This document shows, one piece after another, positions 1 to 9,925 of a DNA stretch of 64,000 bases; position 1 is the first letter of the stretch; every line of letters starts with the position of its first letter. The notes beneath the pieces are model-generated. The model did not search any database. It was not told the origin of the DNA and saw only the letters and a list, made by a program, of their open reading frames with translations. The position numbers were made by a program, and so were the translations under genes. The stretch covers positions 620,001-684,000 of the forward strand of contig FSRV01000001.1 of the NCBI GenBank assembly GCA_900142905.1, written 5' to 3'. Source of the DNA: Burkholderia sp. GAS332 (lineage in GTDB: Bacteria; Pseudomonadota; Gammaproteobacteria; Burkholderiales; Burkholderiaceae).

Positions 1-305
1 GGATATTAAGCACGTGATTTTCGCCCGGTATTGAGGCCTATTTGAGGCTGCGATAAATGTGGGGCAACAGGGATTCGGTGCGGCAGTCTGTCCGGTTCGA
101 CCGGAGCGGTTCGGCCGTAGGCGACTCAAGCCGACAGAGGTATGGCCGGCTATTTCGCAGGATGGCTGGTGCTTTGCTTGAGCAAATTTCGCAAGGCGGC
201 GGGACTCACGCTGCGTGACTCGTTTTTGCTGCGAGGCAACCGATCCTCGCGAGCATGACAGCATCCCATTGGCGGAGGGAAGGGGCGCAAAAATCGCGGC
301 CCAAA
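1..305. other. No gene recognised at left edge
   Basis: I see no convincing coding region or RNA gene here. A 68-codon leftward frame across 150-356 runs through the tRNA-Pro terminator and has no family resemblance, so it is not called. The stretch lies immediately 3' of tRNA-Pro, a common integration position, but no integrase or att-like copy of the tRNA 3' end is visible within the window. Confidence 0.5.
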
Positions 306-338
306 ACAAAAAACCGCCAAGCAAGCTGGGCGGTTTTT
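306..338 (-). terminator. Intrinsic terminator of tRNA-Pro
   Basis: A 10-bp stem (AAAAACCGCC at 309-318 with GGCGGTTTTT at 329-338) is followed on the minus strand by a T-rich run. It lies 26 bases past the 3' end of tRNA-Pro. Confidence 0.8.
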
Positions 339-364
339 CGAGCCTTGAACTAACAAGGCAAATC

Positions 365-441
365 TGGTCGGGGTGAGAGGATTCGAACCTCCGGCCTCTA
401 CGTCCCGAACGTAGCGCTCTACCAGGCTAAGCTACACCCCG
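365..441 (-). tRNA. tRNA-Pro (anticodon CGG)
   Basis: A full cloverleaf can be read on the minus strand. The acceptor stem begins CGGGG and pairs with CCCCG. The anticodon stem CTACG/CGTAG encloses the loop TTCGGGA, giving anticodon CGG, and a T-loop GTTCGAATC is present. The 3' end ACCA is encoded, for a total of 77 nt. It reads proline CCG codons. An intrinsic terminator follows at 306-338. It is oriented the same way as the downstream-mapped ispB, but a separate transcription unit is likely. Confidence 0.95.
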
Positions 442-479
442 ATCTGTACTGCTGGACTCTTACGGTGTTTCAGTCTCGT

Positions 480-1472
480 TCAAGACTGTCTTGCCGTCGA
501 GTAAGAACATAATTCTAGCAGGCTATCTTTGAAAATGGAATCGGGAAATGAAGAAATTGCTGCAGCTGCTGCCAGCGCTTCCTGCTTCGCGCACTCGAGC
601 GTGTGATCCAGTGCGCCGGAACGCGTGATGGCTTCGAAAATGGTGTCGAAACGATCCGTGCCGCCTTGCTCAATGGCTTCCCGTGCGAGCGCCGACTGCT
701 CCGGCGTGCCGCGCTCGATCAAATAAATGAGCGGGAGCGTGGGTTTGCCTTCGCGCAGATCGTCGCCGGCGTTCTTGCCCATCGATTCAGCCGTGCCCGT
801 GTAGTCGAGCCAGTCGTCCATGATCTGGAACGCGGTGCCGATGCGGCGGCCGAATTCCGCCGCAGCGGCCTCCGTCTTTGCATCCGACCCGGCCAGCACT
901 GCGCCGAGTTGGGCGGCGGCTTCGAACAGCTTGGCTGTCTTGTAGCGGATCACCTGCATGTAGCGGGTTTCGTCCACGTCGGCGTCGTGCATGTTCAGCA
1001 ACTGCAGCACTTCGCCCTCGGAGATGATGTTGGTCGCCTCCGACAGGATTTCCATCACGCGCATCTTGCCCACGCCGACCATCATCTGGAACGAGCGTGA
1101 ATACAGGAAGTCGCCGACCAGCACGCTCGCGGCGTTGCCGAACAGCGCGTTGGCGGTCTGGCGGCCGCGCCGCAGGTCGGATTCGTCGACCACGTCGTCG
1201 TGCAGCAGCGTGGCCGTGTGGATGAATTCCACCACTGCGGCCAGTTCGTGGCGATGCCCGGTGGTTTCGCCCAGTGCGCCCGCCATCAGCAATAGCAGCG
1301 CGGGGCGTAGCCGCTTGCCGCCTGCGCTGATGATGTACTCGGAGATCTGATTGATCAGCATCACGTCGGACGCCAGACGGTGCCGTATGACGCGATTGAC
1401 CTGCTGCATGTCTTCGGCGATCGGAGCGAGCAGGCTGGCGGCGTTGGAGGAGGGGGTGGCAGTCGACGACAT
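480..1472 (-). CDS. ispB: Octaprenyl diphosphate synthase
   Basis: This 330-residue trans-polyprenyl synthase makes the ubiquinone side chain by adding isopentenyl units to an allylic diphosphate. The first Asp-rich motif DDVVD is at residues 92-96 and the second DDWLD at 219-223; both bind Mg-diphosphate. The GGKRLRP substrate motif lies at 51-57. Length matches the family. It is divergent from rplU-rpmA, the usual beta/gamma-proteobacterial arrangement. The start MSSTATPSSN gives the family-typical N-terminus. The protein is cytosolic or membrane-associated and essential for respiratory quinone. Chain length (octa- rather than nona- or deca-) is inferred from the taxon, not from the sequence. 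Confidence 0.93.
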   Translation of the reverse strand: MSSTATPSSNAASLLAPIAEDMQQVNRVIRHRLASDVMLINQISEYIISAGGKRLRPALLLLMAGALGETTGHRHELAAVVEFIHTATLLHDDVVDESDLRRGRQTANALFGNAASVLVGDFLYSRSFQMMVGVGKMRVMEILSEATNIISEGEVLQLLNMHDADVDETRYMQVIRYKTAKLFEAAAQLGAVLAGSDAKTEAAAAEFGRRIGTAFQIMDDWLDYTGTAESMGKNAGDDLREGKPTLPLIYLIERGTPEQSALAREAIEQGGTDRFDTIFEAITRSGALDHTLECAKQEALAAAAAISSFPDSIFKDSLLELCSYSTARQS

Positions 1473-1628
1473 GATGGCTGAGTTGGGTAGTGCCGCGAAT
1501 TATAAGGCGAATCGCGACAGTTCCGGGTCGCAGGCTGCGGCACGGCGCGACACAGGCCGCGGCAGGCCCGCGTGCCGGGGCTGGACGGCAAGGCGCCGGG
1601 CGCTGCGCACGGCGACGCTCAATGAGTT

Positions 1629-1657
1629 TTGACCGAGCAGCTAACTCTATGTATAAT
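1629..1657 (+). promoter_or_regulatory. Sigma70 promoter of rplU-rpmA
   Basis: A -35 element TTGACC (1629-1634) and a perfect -10 element TATAAT (1652-1657) are separated by 17 bp. They lie 54 bp upstream of the L21 start. This is one of the strongest vegetative promoters visible in the window, as expected for a ribosomal protein operon. Confidence 0.85.
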
Positions 1658-1711
1658 CACGGGTTTCCGCGCGCGGTGCGTGGGAAAAATGAACACAGAG
1701 TGAGGTTCTCA

Positions 1712-2023
1712 ATGTACGCGGTCATAAAAACCGGTGGCAAGCAGTATAAGGTTGCCGTCGGCGAAAAACTTAAAGTAGAACAGATACCGGCAGACATTGA
1801 CGCTGAAATCACGCTCGACCAGGTTCTCGCAGTGGGCGAAGGCGAATCGATTAAGTTCGGTACGCCGCTGGTCAGTGGGGCTTCCGTCAAGGCTACCGTC
1901 GTGTCGCAAGGTCGTCACGCAAAAGTGACCATCTTCAAGATGCGTCGCCGGAAGCACTACCAGAAGCATGGCGGCCACCGCCAGAACTATACCGAACTGC
2001 GCATCGACGCGATCAACGCGTAA
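1712..2023 (+). CDS. rplU: 50S ribosomal protein L21
   Basis: This 103-residue protein begins [14 protein letters not shown], the canonical L21 N-terminus. It ends with the basic [14 protein letters not shown] region that contacts 23S rRNA. The open frame extends upstream to 1490, but the ATG at 1712 is chosen because it matches the family start and follows GAGTGAGG at a suitable spacing and a strong promoter. It is first in an operon with rpmA, 25 bp upstream. Confidence 0.96.
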   Translation: MYAVIKTGGKQYKVAVGEKLKVEQIPADIDAEITLDQVLAVGEGESIKFGTPLVSGASVKATVVSQGRHAKVTIFKMRRRKHYQKHGGHRQNYTELRIDAINA

Positions 2024-2048
2024 GCGCAACGGTTAAGGAGCAAATCAA

Positions 2049-2312
2049 ATGGCACACAAAAAGGCAGGCGGATCATCCCGCAACGGCCGCGACTCTGAAT
2101 CGAAGCGTCTCGGCGTCAAGGTTTACGGCGGTCAGGCCATCAACGCTGGCGGCATCATCGTGCGTCAACGTGGCACGCGTATGCACCCGGGCGAAAACGT
2201 CGGTATCGGCAAGGATCACACCTTGTTCGCGCTGACGGACGGCCACGTCAATTTCTCGACGAAGGGCGCAGCGAAGAAGCACATGGTCAACGTCGTCCCG
2301 GCAGCAGTCTGA
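2049..2312 (+). CDS. rpmA: 50S ribosomal protein L27
   Basis: An 87-residue protein starting [16 protein letters not shown], the conserved flexible N-terminal tail of L27 that reaches toward the peptidyl-transferase centre. The GGxIVRQRGT motif is present. It follows rplU after 25 bp with AAGGAG just upstream, and is followed by a strong intrinsic terminator, so rplU-rpmA forms a closed two-gene unit. Confidence 0.96.
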   Translation: MAHKKAGGSSRNGRDSESKRLGVKVYGGQAINAGGIIVRQRGTRMHPGENVGIGKDHTLFALTDGHVNFSTKGAAKKHMVNVVPAAV

Positions 2313-2345
2313 GTTTACTCAGGCACGGGCTTCAGGACCGGAAAA

Positions 2346-2375
2346 AGGCCCCGCGAAGTTCGCGGGGCCTTTTTT
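2346..2375 (+). terminator. Terminator of rplU-rpmA
   Basis: A 12-bp G/C-rich stem (AGGCCCCGCGAA with TTCGCGGGGCCT) is directly followed by a run of Ts. It lies 33 bp after the rpmA stop codon. Confidence 0.9.
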
Positions 2376-2478
2376 ATTGCAGCGCTTTTTGTCCGAAGAA
2401 TTGGCGGATTGCATGGCCATATCGGCGTCGTTAGCCGATCGGCTGATTGCTCACCGTACGGCGGGCGCGGCAAAATAG

Positions 2479-3663
<1,185 letters not shown>

Positions 3664-3736
3664 TAACAAGCCTGAGCGCCGGCGCCTGTAAGGGCTGCCG
3701 GCATGCATCACGCGTCATCTTGGGAGACCGCGCACA

Positions 3737-4855
3737 ATGCGTTCCGTCATCGCAGATTCACGGCGATTGGTAGTGAAAGTCGGCTCGAGCCTCGTCACGA
3801 ATGACGGGCGCGGCCTCGATCATGCTGCGATCGGCCGCTGGGCCGCTCAGATTGCCGCACTGCGCGCGCAAGGCAAGGAAGTGGTGCTGGTCAGTTCGGG
3901 CGCCATTGCCGAAGGGATGCAGCGGCTCGGCTGGACCAAGCGGCCACGCGAGATCGACGAGCTGCAGGCGGCCGCGGCGGTCGGTCAAATGGGCCTCGCG
4001 CAGGTCTACGAGAGCCGCTTTGCCGAACATTCGATCCAGACCGCGCAGATTCTGCTGACCCACGCCGATCTGGCCGACCGCGAACGCTATCTGAACGCGC
4101 GCTCCACGTTGCTGACGCTACTGCGTCTTGGCGTCGTGCCGATCATCAACGAGAACGACACGGTCGTCACCGACGAAATCAAGTTCGGCGATAACGACAC
4201 GCTGGGCGCATTGGTCGCGAATCTGATCGAAGGCGATGCGCTCGTGATCCTGACCGATCAACAAGGGCTTTTTACCGCCGACCCCCGCAAGGATCCGAAC
4301 GCCACGCTCGTTCAGCAGGCCGATGCCGGTGCGCCGGAGCTTGAGGCAATGGCGGGTGGTGCCGGTTCGAGCCTCGGCCGTGGCGGCATGCTGACCAAGA
4401 TTCTCGCAGCCAAACGCGCGGCGCACAGCGGCGCCAATACGGTTATCGCGAGCGGTCGTGAAGCGGACGTGCTGTCACGGCTGGCCTCGGGCGAGGCGAT
4501 CGGCACGCAGTTGATCGCTCGCACTGCACGCATGGCGGCGCGCAAGCAATGGATGGCCGATCACCTGCAGGTGCGTGGTCATGTCGTGATCGACGATGGC
4601 GCAGTCGAAAAGCTGACCGACGGCGGCAAGAGCTTGCTGCCGATCGGTATCGTCGGTGTGCAGGGCGCGTTTGCGCGCGGCGAAGTGATCGCTTGCCTAA
4701 GCGCGGCAGGGCGTGAAGTCGCACGCGGCCTGACAAACTACAGCAGTGCGGAGACCAAGCTGATCCAGCGGCGTCCGAGCGGCGAGATTGAATCGGTGCT
4801 CGGCTACATGTTGGAGCCAGAGCTGATCCACCGCGACAACCTCGTGCTGGTCTGA
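3737..4855 (+). CDS. proB: Glutamate 5-kinase
   Basis: A 372-residue enzyme catalysing the first step of proline synthesis, ATP-dependent phosphorylation of glutamate. The amino-acid kinase domain begins [11 protein letters not shown] near residue 11 and contains SSGAIAEGM and the NENDTV and GDNDTLGA motifs. A C-terminal PUA domain fills about residues 280-370. The ProB kinase plus PUA architecture and length match the family. It lies 73 bp downstream of obgE, a frequent neighbour in beta-proteobacteria, and ends at a bidirectional terminator. Confidence 0.94.
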   Translation: MRSVIADSRRLVVKVGSSLVTNDGRGLDHAAIGRWAAQIAALRAQGKEVVLVSSGAIAEGMQRLGWTKRPREIDELQAAAAVGQMGLAQVYESRFAEHSIQTAQILLTHADLADRERYLNARSTLLTLLRLGVVPIINENDTVVTDEIKFGDNDTLGALVANLIEGDALVILTDQQGLFTADPRKDPNATLVQQADAGAPELEAMAGGAGSSLGRGGMLTKILAAKRAAHSGANTVIASGREADVLSRLASGEAIGTQLIARTARMAARKQWMADHLQVRGHVVIDDGAVEKLTDGGKSLLPIGIVGVQGAFARGEVIACLSAAGREVARGLTNYSSAETKLIQRRPSGEIESVLGYMLEPELIHRDNLVLV

Positions 4856-4882
4856 TCTCCGGGCAAGGTACGCGTCAAAGAC

Positions 4883-4919
4883 AAAAAAGCCGTTCCAGCT
4901 CACGCTGAAACGGCTTTTT
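4883..4919. terminator. Bidirectional terminator between proB and CNP1-like gene
   Basis: An imperfect hairpin (AAAAGCCGTT...CAGC / GCTG...AACGGCTTTT) is flanked by an A run on one side and a T run on the other. It can serve the converging proB (+) and CNP1-like (-) genes. Confidence 0.85.
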
Positions 4920-4967
4920 CACGTCCGCGGCGGCTTCCAGATTCGAAGTGCGCTCGCGAAGACTGCC

Positions 4968-5519
4968 TTAGTGGACCAGCGAGGTCTGCGTGCGCTTGTA
5001 GCGGATGTTCTCGACAATCTGCTTCGCGTTGCCGATGGGCATCTTGTTCGCGCAGAAATAATCCTGATACAGCGCTGCCTGATAGGCGTTCAGCGCGCCA
5101 TTCTCGATGCGCCTGAAGTCGTTGGCGACGGTTTGGTCCCAGCCGTCGTGATCGGCGTTGAGCCCAGCGTACTGGCGCCATTCATACGTGTCGCAGCGAA
5201 TCCCTTCGTAGTTCACGTTGCGGGCGCCGCTTGGACTCGTCACCACCACGGTGTAGCGCACCACGCCGTCGGTTCCGACGCTCAGCGAGTTTCTGTCGAC
5301 CGCGAACTGCAGCGGCGTGTTGCCCGAGACATCGAAAGGAAGAAGGTTCGAGTCCTGCGGCAGCGGCGGCAACGTGTCCACCTTGTTCTCCACCCAGTTG
5401 CTCGGCCGGTCCAGCAGGTAGGCAAACGCGCTGTCGTCTTTATTTGTGGGTTTGCTGGCGCAGCCAGCCAGCAGGGCGCCTGTGGCGACGCACGCCACGA
5501 CGAGAGCAAGTGCTTTCAA
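4968..5519 (-). CDS. CNP1-like family lipoprotein
   Basis: A 183-residue predicted lipoprotein. The start is taken at a TTG (5517-5519) because it follows GAGGAAACC and opens directly into a signal peptide, KALALVVACVATGALLAGC, ending in the lipobox LLAGC. Upstream in-frame codons would put a long Arg-rich stretch before the signal and run into a hairpin. The mature part resembles the CNP1-like domain of beta-proteobacteria, as I recall it (motifs YEGIRCDTYEWRQYAG and ALYQDYFC). Its function is unknown; an envelope role is inferred from the lipobox only. It follows rppH on the same strand and may share its transcript. Confidence 0.75.
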   Translation of the reverse strand: MKALALVVACVATGALLAGCASKPTNKDDSAFAYLLDRPSNWVENKVDTLPPLPQDSNLLPFDVSGNTPLQFAVDRNSLSVGTDGVVRYTVVVTSPSGARNVNYEGIRCDTYEWRQYAGLNADHDGWDQTVANDFRRIENGALNAYQAALYQDYFCANKMPIGNAKQIVENIRYKRTQTSLVH

Positions 5520-5537
5520 TATGGTTTCCTCGAAACA

Positions 5538-5564
5538 CGGGTGCGGCTCATTGAGCCGCACCCG
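5538..5564 (-). repeat. Perfect intercistronic hairpin rppH / CNP1-like
   Basis: A 27-base perfect dyad: CGGGTGCGGCTCA, one T, then its exact complement. It sits 18 bases upstream of the CNP1-like start and has no T run, so it is not a typical terminator. Transcript stabilisation, processing or partial attenuation between the two genes are possible. Confidence 0.6.
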
Positions 5565-5596
5565 CAGAGGCGGCGTGGACAAGCCGCACAGAGTTG

Positions 5597-6340
5597 TTAA
5601 TTGCGTACGCCAGGGCGGAACAGCGAACCGGCGGTTTCGCGCTCCGATTCGTCTTCGTGTTCCGGCTCGGAGCCAACTTCGGCGACCGACCCGGAGCCCG
5701 GACCGCAATCAGACACGATCGTCGTGTGAATCGACGTTTCGATGCTGAGTGTGGTCACCGAGGCGGTGACCGTCATCATCGTCGAATCCGGCGGACTTTC
5801 CATTGACGACGCTATCCGGGGATAACGCGGCCCATGGTGCCCGCCAGGTTTTTCCGCACGCGGCGCAGCCCGGCGCATGAAACGGGATAGCTCCGTCAGC
5901 GCCAACTGATACACATCCCGCTTGAACTCGATCACACAGTCGAGGGGCACCCAGTACTCGTTCCAGCGCCACGCATCGAACTCAGGGTGGTCGGTGGCGC
6001 GCAAGCATATGTCGCAATCGCGTCCAACCATCCGGAGCAAAAACCAGATTTGTTTCTGGCCGCGGTAATGACCGCGTACTTCGCGCTTGATGAACTTGTC
6101 AGGCACCTCGTAACGCAACCAGTCGCGCGTGCGACCGATCACCTTGACGTGCTCAGGAAGCAGCCCGGTTTCTTCGTGTAACTCCCGATACATCGCTTGC
6201 ACGGGGGTCTCTCCGTACTTGATGCCCCCTTGCGGAAACTGCCAGGAATGTTCACGGAGCCGTTTGCCCCAAAACACCTCGTTGTGCGCGTTCAAGAGGA
6301 TGATGCCGACGTTCGGGCGAAAGCCTTCACGATCCAGCAT
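5597..6340 (-). CDS. rppH: RNA pyrophosphohydrolase
   Basis: A Nudix hydrolase that removes pyrophosphate from the 5' triphosphate of mRNA and triggers decay. The Nudix box spans residues 38-60, with E44, R52, E53, E56 and E57 in the consensus positions. The N-terminus [15 protein letters not shown] is typical. The start at 6340 is preferred over 6412 because it has AAGGTGG upstream and the family N-terminus. At 247 residues it is much longer than the roughly 160-180 of enterobacterial RppH. The extra 80-odd residues form a Ser/Thr/Glu-rich tail. It is divergent from proS. A -10-like TATAAT on the minus strand at 6374-6379 lies 33 bp upstream. Confidence 0.9.
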   Translation of the reverse strand: MLDREGFRPNVGIILLNAHNEVFWGKRLREHSWQFPQGGIKYGETPVQAMYRELHEETGLLPEHVKVIGRTRDWLRYEVPDKFIKREVRGHYRGQKQIWFLLRMVGRDCDICLRATDHPEFDAWRWNEYWVPLDCVIEFKRDVYQLALTELSRFMRRAAPRAEKPGGHHGPRYPRIASSMESPPDSTMMTVTASVTTLSIETSIHTTIVSDCGPGSGSVAEVGSEPEHEDESERETAGSLFRPGVRN

Positions 6341-6722
6341 ACAACCACCTTCGAATCCTTTAAAATTGCTTTGATTATAAACAGATAACGGACCCGACGC
6401 ACCGATTCGCACCAGATTGGAACGATTCGCCGCAAAACGCCCGCGTTTGCGGTAGCCTGTTAGTCTTTCCGGGCCTTATCCCTTGCTGCAAAGGCTTTGC
6501 GCGGCAGCGTCAGCGCCGCGATCGGGCCGTTTTTGCCGGGGTTTTACCTGGCGGGGTCCTGGTACACGCAGGGTGTTTGCCGGGTCTGAACCGGGTTCTG
6601 ACCAGACTTTGGCCGAGTGTTTGGCGAGTCCGTGCCGGCTCCAAGCCGGGTCTGTGTCGATTTCCTCACCGTTTTCACCTTTCGGGCGGTCCCTCCGGAG
6701 CCGCCGCTTTTGGAAAATCTGA
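6341..6722. other. Divergent rppH / proS intergenic region
   Basis: This 382-bp region holds a minus-strand TATAAT (6374-6379) for rppH. It also contains several imperfect copies of CCGGGTCTG/CCGGGTTCTG between about 6575 and 6655. No gene is supported; frames here are shadows with no family resemblance. The proS promoter could not be pinned down. Confidence 0.5.
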
Positions 6723-8459
6723 ATGAAAGCTTCCCGTTTCTTTATCGGCACGCTGAAAGAAGCGCCTGCCGACGCCGAGATCGTCAGCCACAAGCTCATG
6801 GTGCGCGCCGGCATGATCCGCCGCGTCGCCGGTGGCATCTATAACTACCTGCCGGTCGGCCTGCGTTCGATCCGCAAGGTGGAAGCCATCGTGCGCGAAG
6901 AAATGAACCGGGCAGGTGCGATCGAATTGTTGATGCCGGCAGTGCAGCCGGCCGAGCTGTGGCAGGAATCGGGCCGTTGGGAAAAATACGGCCCCGAACT
7001 GCTGCGCTTCAAGGATCGCAAGCAATCCGATTTCGTGATCGGACCGACCCACGAAGAAGTGGTCACGGACATCGCGCGCGGCCAGATCAAGAGCTATCGC
7101 CAGTTGCCGGTGAACTTCTATCAGATCCAGACGAAGTTCCGCGACGAAATCCGTCCGCGTTTCGGCGTGATGCGCGGACGCGAGTTCATCATGAAAGACG
7201 CGTACTCGTTCGACAAAGACGCGGAAGGCCTGCGCGAGTCGTATCGCAAGATGTACGACGCGTACGTGCGGATCTTCACGCGCCTTGGTCTGGATTTCCG
7301 CGCCGTGGCCGCGGACAACGGTTCGATCGGCGGTAGCGGCTCGCATGAATTCCACGTAATCGCCGACACCGGTGAAGACGCGATCGCCTATTGCCCGACC
7401 TCGGATTTCGCAGCGAACGTTGAAGCGGCCGAAGCGTTGCCGCTGTACGCGGAACGCGCGGCGCCGACCGAGGAAATGAAGAAGACCGCAACGCCGGGCA
7501 AAGCAAAGTGCGAGGCCGTGGCTGAGCTGCTGAACATTCCGCTCGAGCGCACGATCAAGTCGATCATCCTCGCCACGGAAAACGAAGGCGCTGAACCGAC
7601 CATCTGGTTGCTGATGCTGCGCGGCGATCACGAGCTGAACGAGATCAAGGCAAGCAAGCTGCCGGGTCTGGCGGACTTCCGCATGGCGACCGAAGCCGAG
7701 ATCATCGAGACCTTCGGCACGCCGCCGGGCTACCTCGGCCCGATCAACACGAAGAAGCCGATCAAGGTCGTCGCGGATCGCACGGTCGCGAACATGAGCG
7801 ACTTCGTGGTGGGTACGAACGAGGTGGATTACCACACCACCGGCGTGAACTGGGGCCGCGATCTGCCGGAGCCGGTCGTCGCCGATATCCGCAATGTGAA
7901 GAAGGGCGATCCGTCGCCGGACGGCAAGGGCGTGATCGAGATCTGCCGCGGCATCGAAGTCGGCCACGTGTTCCAGCTCGGCAAGAAGTATTCGGAAGCA
8001 ATGAACGCGACCTGCCTCGACGAGACCGGCAAGCCGCAGCCGATGGAAATGGGCTGCTACGGCATCGGCGTCACGCGTATTCTGGGCGCGGCGATCGAAC
8101 AGAATTTCGACGACAAGGGCATCATCTGGCCGGAATCGATTGCGCCGTTCGAGGTCGTGCTGTGCCCGATGGGTTACGACCGCAGCGAAGCGGTGCGCGA
8201 GCAGGCCGACAAGCTATACGCGGAGTTGGTCGAAGCGGGCATCGACGTGATCCTCGACGACCGCGGCGAACGCCCGGGCGTGATGTTTGCCGACTGGGAG
8301 CTGATCGGCGTGCCGCATCGTCTGGTGATCGGCGATCGTGGTCTCAAGGACGGCAAGCTGGAGTATCAAGGCCGCCGCGACGCTGAAGCGACACTGCTGC
8401 CGGTCGAAGACGCCGCGCAAACGGTGATTGGTAAAGTTCGCGCCGCGTTGGCGCGGTAA
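6723..8459 (+). CDS. proS: Prolyl-tRNA synthetase
   Basis: A 578-residue class II synthetase of the bacterial (insertion-domain) type, which charges tRNA-Pro. The N-terminus [19 protein letters not shown] is canonical. Motif 2 is seen in [17 protein letters not shown]. The YbaK-like editing insertion occupies about residues 230-390, and motif 3 appears as [17 protein letters not shown]. The C-terminal anticodon-binding domain follows. It is divergent from rppH and 12 bp upstream of the MarC-like gene, with which it is likely cotranscribed. Confidence 0.95.
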   Translation: MKASRFFIGTLKEAPADAEIVSHKLMVRAGMIRRVAGGIYNYLPVGLRSIRKVEAIVREEMNRAGAIELLMPAVQPAELWQESGRWEKYGPELLRFKDRKQSDFVIGPTHEEVVTDIARGQIKSYRQLPVNFYQIQTKFRDEIRPRFGVMRGREFIMKDAYSFDKDAEGLRESYRKMYDAYVRIFTRLGLDFRAVAADNGSIGGSGSHEFHVIADTGEDAIAYCPTSDFAANVEAAEALPLYAERAAPTEEMKKTATPGKAKCEAVAELLNIPLERTIKSIILATENEGAEPTIWLLMLRGDHELNEIKASKLPGLADFRMATEAEIIETFGTPPGYLGPINTKKPIKVVADRTVANMSDFVVGTNEVDYHTTGVNWGRDLPEPVVADIRNVKKGDPSPDGKGVIEICRGIEVGHVFQLGKKYSEAMNATCLDETGKPQPMEMGCYGIGVTRILGAAIEQNFDDKGIIWPESIAPFEVVLCPMGYDRSEAVREQADKLYAELVEAGIDVILDDRGERPGVMFADWELIGVPHRLVIGDRGLKDGKLEYQGRRDAEATLLPVEDAAQTVIGKVRAALAR

Positions 8460-8471
8460 GCGGAGCGGACG

Positions 8472-9071
8472 GTGGAGTACACCTTCCTGTCCGCGACCAT
8501 CCTGCTGATTTTGATCACCGACCCGCTCGGCAACATTCCGCTCTTCATCAGTTGTCTGCGGGGTGTGTCGCCGAAGCGGCGTACGGTCGTCATTCTCCGT
8601 GAGGTGGCGATCGCTTTCGCGATCCTGCTGGTCTTCATGGTGGTCGGCGACGGCTTTCTGCGCATGATGAGTCTGACCGACCAGTCGTTGCGCATCGGTG
8701 GCGGGATCGTGCTGTTTCTGATTGCGCTCAGGATGGTGTTTCCGCATCCTGACGGTCCGTTCGGCGGCGACACGCGCGGCGGCGAGCCGCTCATCGTGCC
8801 GCTCGCTATCCCAGCGCTGGCGGGCCCGTCGGCGCTGGCGACGGTGATGCTGCTGACGTCACAGGCGCCCGGCAAGATGTTCGAGTGGATCGGTGCGCTG
8901 ACCGTCACGATGATCGTCTGCGCGATCGTGCTGATGCTGGCGGAGCGCATTCAGGCGTGGCTCGGCGAGCGTGCGATGATGGCCTTCGAGCGGCTGATGG
9001 GATTGGTGCTGGTGGCGATCTCAGTCGAAATGATGCTCGGCGGTATCCGCTCTTTTGTGCATCAACTTTGA
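8472..9071 (+). CDS. MarC-family integral membrane protein
   Basis: A 199-residue inner-membrane protein with about six hydrophobic segments, resembling the MarC/UPF0056 family. ITDPLGNIPLF near the N-terminus and PLAIPALAGPSA in the centre are typical of that family. It begins with GTG, preceded by GGAG at six bases, and lies 12 bp after proS. The transported substrate is unknown; the historical link of MarC to multiple antibiotic resistance is not well supported. A strong terminator follows. Confidence 0.82.
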   Translation: MEYTFLSATILLILITDPLGNIPLFISCLRGVSPKRRTVVILREVAIAFAILLVFMVVGDGFLRMMSLTDQSLRIGGGIVLFLIALRMVFPHPDGPFGGDTRGGEPLIVPLAIPALAGPSALATVMLLTSQAPGKMFEWIGALTVTMIVCAIVLMLAERIQAWLGERAMMAFERLMGLVLVAISVEMMLGGIRSFVHQL

Positions 9072-9132
9072 GTGAGGTCTGGTGCGAGGTTCAGCACGGT
9101 AGTGCGTCAGTGCTATCATCAGCCTGACAAAC

Positions 9133-9160
9133 AAAAAGCGGCCCGTGGGCCGCTTTTTTT
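9133..9160. terminator. Bidirectional terminator marC-like / hpt
   Basis: AAAAGCGGCCC, a GT turn, then GGGCCGCTTTT, with a T run on the plus strand and an A run upstream. It is suited to both converging genes. Confidence 0.9.
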
Positions 9161-9204
9161 ACGTCGGTGCGCGCCCTAAATGGCGCCGCCAGAACAACCA
9201 GGCT

Positions 9205-9756
9205 TTAAGCCCCCTCGGTCAACGCCCGGATGGTCGGCAGGTTGCGCCAGTAGCCCTTGGCGTCCATCCCGCAACCGAACACGTAGCGGTCCGGCACTTC
9301 GAAACCACAGTAATCCGGACGCAGCGGCTTGGCCTTCGGAATGATCTTCTCGCACAGCACCGCGCTCAGGAAGCGCTTCGCGCCCATCGCGAGAATGCGG
9401 TCGCGGATCGCGGCCATCGTCTCGCCTTCGTCGAGGATGTCGTCGAGCACCAGCACGACGCGATCCTTCACCGACTCGGCCGGCGCCACGCGCCACTGCA
9501 TCTCATTGCCACCCTTGGTGGTATTGCGATAGCGGGTCAGGTGGATGTAGTCGAACTCGAGCGGGAAATCGAGGTGCGGCAGCAGCATGCCGGTGAACAC
9601 CGCCGCGCCGCCCATCACCGACAGCACGAGCGGGAAGTCCTCGCTCATCTCGTCGCGGATGGCGGCCGCCATGCCGCTGATCGACGCGTTGACGTCGTTG
9701 GCCGAAACGATTTCTTCGGAGTGGCTATAGATGTGGAGAGCTTCTTCGCGGTTCAT
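9205..9756 (-). CDS. hpt: Hypoxanthine-guanine phosphoribosyltransferase
   Basis: A 183-residue purine salvage enzyme joining hypoxanthine or guanine to PRPP. The PRPP-binding loop VLVLDDILDEGET is near residues 100-112. The basic RYRNTTKGG segment and the C-terminal purine-recognition region (FEVPDRYVFGCGMD) match bacterial Hpt. An in-frame ATG opens at 9756. It is downstream of ffh on the same strand but separated by 169 bp. Confidence 0.88.
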   Translation of the reverse strand: MNREEALHIYSHSEEIVSANDVNASISGMAAAIRDEMSEDFPLVLSVMGGAAVFTGMLLPHLDFPLEFDYIHLTRYRNTTKGGNEMQWRVAPAESVKDRVVLVLDDILDEGETMAAIRDRILAMGAKRFLSAVLCEKIIPKAKPLRPDYCGFEVPDRYVFGCGMDAKGYWRNLPTIRALTEGA

Positions 9757-9925
9757 GACGTCTGACGGGCGGTAACTGTATACATAGTGTGGGTGAGAAC
9801 ACCCCGAAGGAAGTCCTCTTGGGGACGGCGGCGTGCGGTACAGAATAAACCCGCATCAATCCGGAGTCAGCCGCGCGTGCCGTTGTTCATGCACGGAACC
9901 ACGCGCGCCGCCGTCTTGCTAAAGC

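Noticed and set aside
150..356. 68-codon minus ORF beside tRNA-Pro
   Set aside because: It overlaps the tRNA terminator and has an implausible sequence.
1..441. Genomic-island junction at tRNA-Pro
   Set aside because: No integrase, direct repeat of the tRNA 3' end or compositional break is visible within the window; the neighbouring genes are core.
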